The notes beneath the pieces are model-generated. The model made no database searches and was not told the origin of the DNA. It worked only from the letters and a program-made list of their open reading frames with translations. Both the position numbers and the translations under genes were made by a program. Below, in pieces: positions 34,739 to 50,000 of a stretch of DNA of 64,000 nt. This DNA is from Daphnia carinata (taxonomy: Eukaryota; Arthropoda; Branchiopoda; Diplostraca; Daphniidae), in NCBI RefSeq assembly GCF_022539665.2, contig NC_081335.1:9026449-9090448 (forward strand), written 5' to 3'. Numbering within the stretch: position 1 is the stretch's first letter; each line of letters starts with the position of its first letter.

Positions 34739-34792
34739 GGTTCCTTGGTTTGAGAGGAGATGTTGAAATATAAATGCGCAATCCAAGGAACC
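34739..34792 (+). repeat. Inverted repeat enclosing the Copia polypurine tract and LTR start
   Basis: GGTTCCTTGG (34739-34748) is the exact reverse complement of CCAAGGAACC (34783-34792). The 34-nt loop holds the polypurine tract and the first bases of U3. The right arm also exists in the 5' LTR, but there it has no left partner. Confidence 0.5.
34752..34760 (+). other. Copia polypurine tract
   Basis: GAGAGGAGA directly abuts the TGTTGA start of the 3' LTR, as needed to prime plus-strand synthesis. Confidence 0.85.
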
Positions 34793-35052
34793 CGATAAGT
34801 TGCCGAAACCGACTCAAGACAAAGGATGCTGTTTAGACTCACCCTTTGCCTCACTACTATATATACATCTGTAATTTCTTATCTCTAACTCTCTCTCTTC
34901 TCTATCTGTCAAGACTGGATCACTGTAAGAATATTAATTTATCTGTATTTCCTCAAGAAGTTATTTGTGGTGTTATTCTCTATAACAAAATAATACATCT
35001 CAGTTATGCAAAGTACAAATAACATGTCTAATATACTTACTCATATTCAACA
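34761..35052 (+). repeat. Copia 3' LTR (292 bp)
   Basis: It is the same length as the 5' LTR and identical except ATTCAACA in place of ACTCAACA at the end. It is followed by the ATGAA duplication and then satellite. Confidence 0.96.
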
Positions 35053-35057
35053 ATGAA
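35053..35057. repeat. Copia target-site duplication, right copy
   Basis: ATGAA equals 29360-29364. The original site lies in a satellite dyad and covers most of its right arm. Confidence 0.92.
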
Positions 35058-38000
35058 TACACGTATCTTTGATACTGTTTGAATGTAGATGTTGAAACTC
35101 ACTGTATCACACTATATTCACATTGAATACACGTATATTTGATGCTGTTTGAATGTAGATATCGAAACTCACTGTATCACACTATATTCACATTGAATAC
35201 ACGTATATTTGATACTATTTGAATGTACATCATGAAACTGATTGTATAACACTATATTAACATTGAATACACGTATATTTGACGCTGTTTGAATGTAGAT
35301 ATTGAAACTCACTGTATCATACTATATTCACATTGAATACACGTATATTTGATGCTGTTTGAATATAGATATTGAAACTCACTGTATCAAACTATATTCA
35401 CATTGAATACACGTATATTTGATACTGTTTGAATGTACATCATAAAAATGATTCTATAACACTATATTCAAATTGAATACACGTATCTTTGATGCTGTTT
35501 GAATGCAGATATTGAAACTCACTGTATCACACTATATTCACATTGAATACACGTATATTTGATACTGTTTCAATGTACATCATAAAACTGATTTTATAAC
35601 ACTATATTCAAAATGAATACAAGTATCTTTGATGCTGTTTGAATGTAGATATTAAAACTCACTCTATCACACTATATTCACATTGAATACACGTATATTT
35701 GATGCTGTTTGAATGTTGATATTGAAACTCACTGTATCACACTATATTCACATTCAATACACGTATATTTGATACTGTTTGAATATAGATCATGAAACTG
35801 ATTCTATAACACTATATTCACATTAAATACACGTATATTTGATGCTGTTTGAATGTAGATCATGAAACTGATTCTATAACACTATATACACATTGAATAC
35901 ACGTATATTTGATGCTGTTTGAATGTAGATATTGAAACTCACTGTATCAAACTATATTCACATTGAATACACGTATATTTGATACTGTTTGAATGTACAT
36001 CATAAAACTGATTATAACACTATATTCACATTGATTGATGCTGTTTGAATGTAGATCATGAAACTGATTCTATAACACTATATTCACATTGAATACACGT
36101 AAATTTGATGCTGTTTGAATGTAGATATTGAAACTCACTGTATCACACTATATTCACATTGAATACACGTATATTTGATACTGTTTGAATGTACATCATA
36201 AAACTGATTCTATAACACTATATTCAAATTGAATACACGTATATTTGATGCTGTTTCAATGTAGATATTGAAACTCACTGTATCACACTATATTCACATT
36301 GAATACACGTATATTTGATACTGTTTGAATGTACATCAAGAAACTGATTCTATAACACTATATTCAAATTGAATACACGTATATTTGATGCTGTTTGAAT
36401 GTAGATATTGAAACTCACTGTATCAAACTATATTCACATTGAATACACGTATATTTGATACTGTTTGAATGTACATCATAAAACTGATTCTATAACACTA
36501 TATTCAAATTGAATACACGTATATTTGATGCTGTTTGAATGTAGATATTGAAACTCACTGTATCACACTATATTCACATTGAATACACGTATATTTGATA
36601 CTGTTTGAATGTACATCATGAAACTGATTCTATAACACTATATTCAAATTGAATACACGTATATTTGATGCTGTTTGAATGCAGATATTGAAACTCACTC
36701 TATCACACTATATTCACATTGAATACACGTATATTTGATGCTGTTTGAATGTAGATATTGAAACTCACTGTATCACACTATATTCACCTTGAATACACGT
36801 ATATTTGATACGGTTTCAATGTACATCATAAAACTGATTTTAAAACACTATATTCAAAATGAATACACGTAAATTTGATGCTGTTTGAATGTAGATATTA
36901 AAACTCACTGTATCACACTATATTCACATTGAATACACGTATATTTGATGCTGTTTGAATGTAGATGTTGAAACTCACTGTATCACACTATATTCACATT
37001 GAATACACGTTTATTTGGTGCTGTTTGAATGTACATCATGAAACTCACTGTATCACACTATATTCACATTAAATACACGTATATTTGATGCTGTTTGAAT
37101 GTAGATATTGAAACTCACTGTATCACACTATATTCACATTGAATACACGTATATTTGATGCTGTTTGAATGTAGATATTGAAACTCACTGTATTCACTAT
37201 ATTTACAATGAATACATGTATATTTGATACTGTTTGAATGTAGATATTGAAACTCACTGTATTCACTATATTCACATTGAATACACGTATATTTGATGCT
37301 GTTTGAATGTATATATTGAAACTCACCGTATCACACTATATTCACATTGAATACACGTATATTTGATACTGTTTCAATGTACATCATAAAACTGATTTTA
37401 TAACACTATATTCAAAATGAATACAAGTATCTTTGATGCTGTTTGAATGTAGATATTAAAACTCACTCTATCACACTATATTCACATTGAATACACGTAT
37501 ATTTGATGCTGTTTGAATGTAGATATTGAAACTCACTGTATCACACTATATTCACATTCAATACACGTATATTTGATACTGTTTGAATGTACATTGAGAA
37601 ACTGATTCTATAACACTATATTCACATTAAATACACGTATATTTGATGCTGTTTGAATGTAGATCATGAAACTGATTCTATAACACTATATACACATTGA
37701 ATACACGTATATTTGATGCTGTTTGAATATCGATATTGAAACTCACTGTATCAAACTATATTCACATTGAATACACGTATATTTGATACTGTTTGAATGT
37801 ACATCATAAAACTGATTCTATAACACTATATTCAAATTGAATACACGTATCTTTGATGCTGTTTGAATGCAGATATTGAAACTCACTCTATCACACTATA
37901 TTCACATTGAATACACGTAAATTTGATGCTGTTTGAATGTAGATATTGAAACTCACTGTATCACACTATATTCACATTGAATACACGTATATTTGATACT

Positions 38001-41000
38001 GTTTCAATGTACATCATAAAACTGATTCTATAACACTATATTCAAATTGAATACACGTATATTTGATGCTGTTTGAATGTAGATATTGAAACTCACTGTA
38101 TCACACTATATTCACATTGAATACACGTATATTTGATACTGTTTGAATGTACATTGAGAAACTGATTCTATAACACTATATTCACATTAAATACACGTAT
38201 ATTTGATGCTGTTTGAATGTAGATATTGAAACTGATTCTATAACACTATATTCACATTGAATACACGTATATTTGATGCTGTTTGAATGTAGATATTGAA
38301 ACTCACTGTATCAAACTATATTCACATTGAATACACGTATATTTGATACTGTTTGAATGTACATCATAAAACTGATTCTATAACACTATATTCAAATTGA
38401 ATACACGTATCTTTGATGCTGTTTGAATGCAGATATTGAAACTCACTGTATCACACTATATTCACATTGAATACACGTATATTTGATACTGTTTCAATGT
38501 ACATCATAAAACTGATTCTATAACACTATATTCAAATTGAATACACGTATCTTTGATGCTGTTTGAATGCAGATATTGAAACTCACTCTATCACACTATA
38601 TTCACATTGAATACACGTAAATTTGATGCTGTTTGAATGTAGATATTGAAACTCACTGTATCACACTATATTCACATTGAATACACGTATATTTGATACT
38701 GTTTCAATGTACATCATAAAACTGATTCTATAACACTATATTCAAATTGAATACACGTATATTTGATGCTGTTTGAATGTAGATATTGAAACTCACTGTA
38801 TCACACTATATTCACATTGAATACACGTATATTTGATACTGTTTGAATGTACATTGAGAAACTGATTCTATAACACTATATTCACATTAAATACACGTAT
38901 ATTTGATGCTGTTTGAATGTAGATATTGAAACTCACTGTATCACACTATATTCACATTGAATACACGTATATTTGATACTGTTTGAATGTACATCATAAA
39001 ACTGATTCTATAACACTATATTCAAATTGAATACACGTATCTTTGATGCTGTTTGAATGCAGATATTGAAGCTCACTCTATCACACTATATTCACATTGA
39101 ATACACGTATATTTGATGCTGTTTGAATGTAGATATTGAAACTCACTGTATCACACTATATTCACCTTGAATACACGTATATTTGATACGGTTTCAATGT
39201 ACATCATAAAACTGATTTTAAAACACTATATTCAAAATGAATACACGTAAATTTGATGCTGTTTGAATGTAGATATTGAAACTCACTGTATCACACTATA
39301 TTCACATTGAATACACGTATATTTGATGCTGTTTGAATGTAGATATTGAAACTCACTGTATTCACTATATTTACAATGAATACACGTAAATTTGATACTG
39401 TTTGAATGTAGATATTGAAACTCACTGTATCACACGATATTCACATTGAATACACGTATATTTGATACTGTTTGAATGTACATTTTGAAACTAATTCTAT
39501 AACACTATATTCACATTGAATACACGTAAATTTGATGCCGTTTGAATGTAGATATTGAAACTCACTGTATCACACTATATTCACATTGAATACACGTATA
39601 TTTAAGAGCTGTTTGAATGAAGATGTTGAATTTCACTGTATCACACTATATTCACATTGAATACACGTTTATTTGGTGCTGTTTGAATGTACATCATGAA
39701 ACTGATTCTATAACACTATATTCACATTGAATACACGTATATTTGACGCTGTTTGAATGTAGATATTGAAAGTCACTGTATCACACTATATTCACATTAA
39801 ATACACGTATATTTGATGCTGTTTGAATGTAGTTATTGAAACTCACTGTATCACACTATTTTCACATTGAATACACGTATATTTGATGCTGTTTGAATGT
39901 ACATATTGAAACTAACTGTATCACACTATATTCAAATTGAATACACGTATATTTGATGCTGTTTGAATGTAGATATTGAAACTCACTGTATCACACTATA
40001 TTCACATTGAATACACGTTTATTTGATACTGTTTCAATGTACATCATAAAACTGATTCTATAACACTATATTCAAATTGGATACACGTATCTTTGATGCT
40101 GTTTGAATGCAGATATTGAAACTCACTGTATCACACTATATTCACATTGAATACACGTATATTTGATACTGTTTCAATGTACATCATAAAACTGATTCTA
40201 TAACACTATATTCAAATTGGATACACGTATATTTGATGCTGTTTGAATGTAGATATTGAAACTCACTGTATCACACTATATTCACATTGAATACACGTAT
40301 ATTTGATACTGTTTCAATGTACATCATAAAACTGATTTTGTAACACTATATTCAAAATGAATACACGTATCTTTGATACTGTTTGAATGTAGATATTGAA
40401 ACTCACTTTATCACACTATATTCACATTGAATACACGTATATTTGATGCTGTTTGAATGTAGATATTGAAACTCACTGTATCACACTATATTCACATTGA
40501 ATACACGTAAATTTGATGCCGTTTGAATGTAGATATTGAAACTCACTGTATTCACTATATTCACATTGAATACACGTATATTTAATGCTGTTTGAATGTA
40601 GATATTGAAACTCACTGTATCACACGATATTCACATTGAATACACGTATATTTGATACTGTTTGAATGTACATTATGAAACTGATTCTATAACACTATAT
40701 TCACATTGAATACACGTATATTTGATGCTGTTTGAATGTAGATATTGAAACTCACTGTATCACACTATATTCAAATTGAATACACGTATATTTGATGCTG
40801 TTTGAATGTAGATATTAGAACTGATTCTATAACACTATATTCACATTGAATACACGTATATTTGATGCTGTTTGAATGTAGATATTGAAAATCACTGTAT
40901 CAAACTATATTCACATTGAATACACGTATATTTGATACTGTTTGAATGTACATCATAAAACTGATTCTATAACACTATATTCAAATTGAATACACGTATC

Positions 41001-44000
41001 TTTGATGCTGTTTGAATGCAGATATTGAAACTCACTCTATCCCACTATATTCACATTGAATACACGTATATTTGATGCTGTTTGAATGTAGATATTGAAA
41101 CTCACTGTATCACACTATATTCACATTGAATACACGTATATTTGATGCTGTTTGAATGTAGATGTTGAAACTCACTGTATCACACTATATTCACATTGAA
41201 TACACGTTTATTTGGTGCTGTTTGAATGTAGATCATGAAACTGATTCTATAACACTATATTCACATTGAATACACGTATATTTGATGCTGTTTGAATGTA
41301 GATATTGAAACTCACTGTATAACACTATATTCACATTGAATACACGTATATTTGATACTGTTTGAATGTACATCATAAAACTGATTTTATAACACTATAT
41401 TCAAATTGAATACACGTATATTTGATGCTGTTTGAATGTAGATATTGAAACTCACTGTATCACACTATATTCACATTGAATACACGTATATTTGATACTG
41501 TTTGAATGTACATCATAAACTGATTCTATAACACTATATTCACATTGAATACACGTATATTTGATGCTGTTTGAATGTAGATATTGAAACTCACTGTATC
41601 ACACTATATTCACATTGAATACACGTATATTTGATGCTGTTTGAATGTAGATATTGAAACTCACTGTATCACACTATATTCACATTGAATACACGTATAT
41701 TTGATGCTGTTTGAATGTAGATATTAAACTCACTGTATCACACTATATTCACATTGAATACACGTATATTTGATGCTGTTTGAATGTAGATATTGAAACT
41801 CACTGTATCACACTATATTCACATTGAATACACGTATATTTGATGCTGTTTGAATGTAGATATTGAAACTGATTCTATAACACTATATTCACATTGAATA
41901 CACGTATATTTGATGCTGTTTGAATGTAGATATTGAAACTCATTGTATCACACTATATTCACATTGAATACACGTATATTTGATGCTGTTTGAATGTAGA
42001 TCATGAAACTGATTCTATAACACTATATTCACATTGAATACACGTATATTTTGATGCTGTTTGAATGTAGATATTGAAACTCACTGTATCACACTATATT
42101 CACATTGAATACACGTATATTTGATGCTGTTTGAATGTAGATATTGAAACTCACTGTATCACACTATATTCACATTGAATACACGTATATTTGATGCTGT
42201 TTGAATGTAGATATTGAAACTCACTGTATCACACTATATTCACATTGAATACACGTATATTTGATGCTGTTTGAATGTAGATATTGAAACTCACTGTATC
42301 ACACTATATTCACATTGAATACACGTATATTTGATGCTGTTTGAATGTAGATATTGAAACTCACTGTATCACACTATATTCACATTGAATACACATATAT
42401 TTGATGCTGTTTGAATGTAGATATTGAAACTCACTGTATCACTATATTCACATTGAATACACGAACATTTGATGCTGTTTGAATGTAGATATTGAAACTC
42501 ACTGTATCACACTATATTCACATTGAATACACGTATATTTGATGCTGTTTGAATGTAGATTTGAAACTGATTCTATAACACTATATTCACATTGAATACA
42601 CGTATATTTGATGCTGTTTGAATGTAGATATTGAAACTCACTGTATCACACTATATTCACATTGAATACACGTATATTTGATGCTGTTTGAATGTAGATA
42701 TTGAAACTGATTCTATAACACTATATTCACATTGAATACACGTATATTTGATGCTGTTTGAATGTAGATATTGAAACTCACTGTATCACACTATATTCAC
42801 ATTGAATACACGTATATTTGATGCTGTTTGAATGTAGATATTGAAACTCACTGTATCACACTATATTCACATTGAATACACGTATATTTGATGCTGTTTG
42901 AATGTAGATATTGAAACTCACTGTATCACACTATATTCACATTGAATACACGTATATTTGATGCTGTTTGAATGTAGATATTGAAACTGATTCTATAACA
43001 CTATATTCACATTGAATACACGTATATTTGATGCTGTTTGAATGTAGATATTGAAACTCATTCTGTATCACACTATATTCACATTGAATACACGTATATT
43101 TGATGCTGTTTGAATGTAGATATTGAAACTGATTCTATAACACTATATTCACATTGAATACACGTATATTTGATGCTGTTTGAATGTAGATATTGAAACT
43201 CACTGTATCACACTATATTCACATTGAATACACGTATATTTGATGCTGTTTGAATGTAGATATTGAAACTCATTCTATCACACTATATTCACATTGAATA
43301 CACGTATATTTGATGCTGTTTGAATGTAGATATTGAAACTCACTGTATCACACTATATTCACATTGAATACACGTATATTTGATGCTGTTTGAATGTAGA
43401 TATTGAAACTCACTGTATCACACTATATTCACATTGAATACACGTATATTTGATGCTGTTTGAATGTAGATATTGAAACTGATTCTATCACACTATATTC
43501 ACATTGAATACACGTATATTTGATGCTGTTTGAATGTAGATATTGAAACTCACTGTATCACACTATATTCACATTGAATACACGTATATTTGATGCTGTT
43601 TGAATGTACATCATAAGACTGATTCTATAACACTATATTCAAATTGAATACACGTATATTTGATGCTGTTTGAATGTAGATATTGAAACTCACTGTATCA
43701 CACTATATTCACATTGAATACACGTATATTTGATGCTGTTTGAATGTAGATATTGAAACTGATTCTATAACACTATATTCACATTGAATACACGTATATT
43801 TGATGCTGTTTGAATGTAGATATTGAAACTCACTGTATCACACTATATTCACATTGAATACACGTATATTTGATGCTGTTTGAATGTACATCATAAAACT
43901 GATTCTATAACACTATATTCACATTGAATACACGTATATTTGATGCTGTTTGAATGTAGATATTGAAACTCACTGTATCACACTATATTCACATTGAATA

Positions 44001-47000
44001 CACGTATATTTGATGCTGTTTGAATGTAGATATTGAAACTCATTGTATCACACTATATTCACATTGAATACACGTATATTTGATGCTGTTTGAATGTAGA
44101 TATTGAAACTCACTGTATCACACTATATTCACATTGAATACACGTATATTTGATGCTGTTTGAATGTAGATATTGAAACTCACTGTATCACACTATATTC
44201 ACATTGAATACACGTATATTTGATGCTGTTTGAATGTAGATATTGAAACTCACTGTATCACACTATATTCACATTGAATACACGTATATTTGATGCTGTT
44301 TGAATGTAGATATTGAAACTCACTGTATCACACTATATTCACATTGAATACACGTATATTTGATGCTGTTTGAATGTAGATATTGAAACTCACTGTATCA
44401 CACTATATTCACATTGAATACACGTATATTTGATGCTGTTTGAATGTAGATATTGAAACTGATTCTATAACACTATATTCACATTGAATACACGTATATT
44501 TGATGCTGTTTGAATGTAGATATTGAAACTCACTGTATCACACTATATTCACATTGAATACACGTATATTTGATACTGTTTGAATGTACATTATTGAAAC
44601 TGATTCTATAACACTATATTCACATTGAATACACGTATATTTGATGCTGTTTGAATGTAGATATTGAAACTCACTGTATCACACTATATTCACATTGAAT
44701 ACACGTATATTTGATACTGTTTGAATGTACATCATAAAACTGATTCTATAACACTATATTCAAATTGAATACACGTATATTTGATGCTGTTTGAATGTAG
44801 ATATTGAAACTCACTGTATTACACTATATTCACATTGAATACACGTATATTTGATGCTGTTTGAATGTAGATATTGAAACTGATTCTATAACACTATATT
44901 CACATTGAATACACGCATATTTGATGCTGTTTGAATGTAGATCATGATAATGATTCTATAACACTATATTCACATTGAATACACGTATATTTGATGCTGT
45001 TTGAATGTAGATATTGAAACTCACTGTATCACACTATATTCACATTGAATACAAGTATATTTGATGCTGTTTGTATGTAGATATTGAAACTGATTCTATA
45101 ACACTATATTCACATTGAATACACGTATATTTGATGCTGTTTGAATGTAGATATTGAAACTCACTGTATCACACTATATTCACATTGAATACACGTATAT
45201 TTGATGCTGTTTGAATGTAGATATTGAAACTCATTGTATAACACTATATTCACATTGAATACACGTATATTTGATGCTGTTTGAATGTAGATATTGAAAC
45301 TCACTGTATCACACTATATTCACATTGAATACACGTATATTTGATGCTGTTTGAATGTAGATATTGAAACTCACTGTATCACACTATATTCACATTGAAT
45401 ACACGTATATTTGATGCTGTTTGAATGTAGATATTGAAACTCACTGTATCACACTATATTCACATTGAATACACGTATATTTGATGCTGTTTGAATGTAG
45501 ATATTGAAACTCATTGTATCACACTATATTCACATTGAATACACGTATATTTGATGCTGTTTGAATGTAGATATTGAAACTGATTCTATAACACTATATT
45601 CACATTGAATACACGTATATTTGATGCTGTTTGAATGTAGATATTGAAACTCACTGTATCACACTATATTCACATTGAATACACGTATATTTGATGCTGT
45701 TTGAATGTAGATATTGAAACTCATTGTATAACACTATATTCACATTGAATACACGTATATTTGATGCTGTTTGAATGTAGATATTGAAACTCACTGTATC
45801 ACACTATATTCACATTGAATACACGTATATTTGATGCTGTTTGAATGTAGATATTGTAACTCACTGTATAACACTATATTCACATTGAATACACGTATAT
45901 TTGATGCTGTTTGAATGTAGATATTGAAACTCACTGTATCACACTATATTCACATTGAATACACGTATATTTGATGCTGTTTGAATGTAGATATTGAAAC
46001 TGATTCTATAACACTATATTCACATTGAATACACGTATATTTGATGCTGTTTGAATGTAGATATTGAAACTCACTGTATCACACTATATTCACATTGAAT
46101 ACACGTATATTTGATGCTGTTTGAATGTAGATATTGAAACTCACTGTATCACACTATATTCACATTGAATACACGTATATTTGATGCTGTTTGAATGTAG
46201 ATATTGAAACTCACTGTATCACACTATATTCACATTGAATACACGTATATTTGATGCTGTTTGAATGTAGATATTGAAACTCACTGTATCACACTATATT
46301 CACATTGAATACACGTATATTTGATGCTGTTTGAATGTAGATATTGAAACTCACTGTATCACACTATATTCACATTGAATACACGTATATTTGATGCTGT
46401 TTGAATGTAGATATTGAAACTGATTCTATAACACTATATTCACATTGAATACACGTATATTTGATGCTGTTTGAATGTAGATATTGAAACTCACTGTATA
46501 ACACTATATTCACATTGAATACACGTATATTTGATGCTGTTTGAATGTAGATATTGAAACTCATTGTATAACACTATATTCACATTGAATACACGTATAT
46601 TTGATGCTGTTTGAATGTAGATATTGAAACTCACTGTATCACACTATATTCACATTGAATACACGTATATTTGATGCTGTTTGAATGTAGATATTGAAAC
46701 TGATTCTATAACACTATATTCACATTGAATACACGTATATTTGATGCTGTTTGAATGTAGATATTGAAACTCACTGTATCACACTATATTCACATTGAAT
46801 ACACGTATATTTGATGCTGTTTGAATGTAGATATTGAAACTGATTCTATAACACTATATTCACATTGAATACACGTATATTTGATGCTGTTTGAATGTAG
46901 ATATTGAAACTCACTGTATAACACTATATTCACATTGAATACACGTATATTTGATGCTGTTTGAATGTAGATATTGAAACTGATTCTATAACACTATATT

Positions 47001-50000
47001 CACATTGAATACACGTATATTTGATGCTGTTTTAATGTTGATATTGAAACTCATGTATCACACTATATTCACATTGAATACACGTATATTTGATGCTGTT
47101 TGAATGTAGATATTGAAACTCACTGTATCACACTATATTCACATTGAATACACGTATATTTGATGCTGTTTGAATGTAGATATTGAAACTCACTGTATCA
47201 CACTATATTCACATTGAATACACGTATATTTGATGCTGTTTGAATGTAGATATTGAAACTCACTGTATAACACTATATTCACATTGAATACACGTATATT
47301 TGATGCTGTTTGAATGTAGATATTGAAACTGATTCTATAACACTATATTCACATTGAATACACGTATATTTGATGCTGTTTGAATGTAGATATTGAAACT
47401 CACTGTATCACACTATATTCACATTGAATACACGTATATTTGATGCTGTTTGAATGTAGATATTGAATCTGATTCTATAACATTATATTCACATTGAATA
47501 CACGTATATTTGATGCTGTATGAATGTAGATATTGAAACTCACTGTATAACACTATATTCACATTGAATACACGTATATTTGATGCTGTTTGAATGTAGA
47601 TATTGAAACTCACTGTATCACACTATATTCACATTGAATACACGTATATTTGATGCTGTTTGAATGTAGATATTGAAACTCACTGTATCACACTATATTC
47701 ACATTGAATACACGTATATTTGATGCTGTTTGAATGTAGATATTGAAACTCACTGTATCACACTATATTCACATTGAATACACGTATATTTGATGCTGTT
47801 TGAATGTAGATATTGAAACTCACTTCTATCACACTATATTCACATTGAATACACGTATATTTGATGCTGTTTGAATGTAGATATTGAAACTTCTATAACA
47901 CTATATTCACATTGAATACACGTATATTTGATGCTGTTTGAATGTAGATATTGAAACTCACTGTATCACACTATATTCACATTGAATACACGTATATTTG
48001 ATGCTGTTTGAATGTAGATATTGAAACTCACTGTATCACACTATATTCACATTGAATACACGTATATTTGATGCTGTTTGAATGTAGATATTGAAACTCA
48101 TTGTATAACACTATATTCACATTGAATACACGTATATTTGATGCTGTTTGAATGTAGATATTGAAACTCACTGTATCACACTATATTCACATTGAATACA
48201 CGTATATTTGATGCTGTTTGAATGTAGATATTGAAACTCATTGTATCACACTATATTCACATTGAATACACGTATATTTGATGCTGTTTGAATGTAGATA
48301 TTGAAACTCACTGTATCACACTATATTCACATTGAATACACGTATATTTGATGCTGTTTGAATGTAGATATTGAAACTCACTCTATAACACTATATTCAC
48401 ATTGAATACACGTATATTTGATGCTGTTTGAATGTAGATATTGAAACTGATTCTATAACACTATATTCACATTGAATACACGTATATTTGATGCTGTTTG
48501 AATGTAGATATTGAAACTCACTGTATAACACTATATTCACATTGAATACACGTATATTTGATGCTGTTTGAATGTAGATATTGAAACTCACTGTATCACA
48601 CTATATTCACATTGAATACACGTATATTTGATGCTGTTTGAATGTAGATATTGAAACTGATTCTATAACACTATATTCACATTGAATACACGTATATTTG
48701 ATGCTGTTTGAATGTAGATATTGAAACTCACTGTATCACACTATATTCACATTGAATACACGTATATTTGATGCTGTTTGAATGTAGATATTGAAACTGA
48801 TTCTATAACACTATATTCACATTGAATACACGTATATTTGATGCTGTTTGAATGTAGATATTGAAACTCACTGTATCACACTATATTCACATTGAATACA
48901 CGTATATTTGATGCTGTTTGAATGTAGATATTGAAACTCACTGTATCACACTATATTCACATTGAATACACGTATATTTGATGCTGTTTGAATGTAGATA
49001 TTGAAACTCATTCTATCACACTATATTCACATTGAATACACGTATATTTGATGCTGTTTGAATGTAGATATTGAAACTCACTCTATCACACTATATTCAC
49101 ATTGAATACACGTATATTTGATGCTGTTTGAATGTAGATATTGAAACTCACTGTATCACACTATATTCACATTGAATACACGTATATTTGATGCTGTTTG
49201 AATGTAGATATTGAAACTCACTGTATCACACTATATTCACATTGAATACACGTATATTTGATGCTGTTTGAATGTAGATATTGAAACTCACTGTATCACA
49301 CTATATTCACATTGAATACACGTATATTTGATGCTGTTTGAATGTAGATATTGAAACTCACTGTATCACACTATATTCACATTGAATACACGTATATTTG
49401 ATGCTGTTTGAATGTAGATATTGAAACTCACTGTATCACACTATATTCACATTGAATACACGTATATTTGATGCTGTTTGAATGTAGATATTGAAACTCA
49501 TTCTATAACACTATATTCACATTGAATACACGTATATTTGATGCTGTTTGAATGTAGATATTGAAACTGATTCTATAACACTATATTCACATTGAATACA
49601 CGTATATTTGATGCTGTTTGAATGTAGATATTGAAACTCACTGTATCACACTATATTCACATTGAATACACGTATATTTGATGCTGTTTGAATGTAGATA
49701 TTGAAACTCACTGTATCACACTATATTCACATTGAATACACGTATATTTGATGCTGTTTGAATGTAGATATTGAAACTCATGTATCACACTATATTCACA
49801 TTGAATACACGTATATTTGATGCTGTTTGAATGTAGATATTGAAACTCACTGTATCACACTATATTCACATTGAATACACGTATATTTGATGCTGTTTGA
49901 ATGTAGATATTGAAACTGATTCTATAACACTATATTCACATTGAATACACGTATATTTGATGCTGTTTGAATGTAGATATTGAAACTGATTCTATAACAC

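Larger units (their letters stand above)
29365..35052 (+). mobile_element. Ty1/Copia retrotransposon, full length (5688 bp)
   Basis: Both LTRs are 292 bp and bounded by TGTTGA and TCAACA. A copia-type primer site follows the 5' LTR, a polypurine tract precedes the 3' LTR, and the target duplication is perfect. The polyprotein order is gag, protease, integrase, RT, RNase H, which defines the Copia superfamily. The LTRs differ only at one C/T position six bases before their end, so insertion was recent. Two oddities are an intron-like block in gag and an in-frame deletion in RT. Confidence 0.97.

Noticed and set aside
771-48591. Several minus-strand open frames of 64-74 aa within the satellite, with repeated peptides such as SFNIYIQTASNIRVFN
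   Set aside because: They are the 70-bp unit read in successive frames. 70 is not a multiple of 3, so all frames are visited, and the frames last only where no stop happens to occur. No start context, domain or conservation supports coding.
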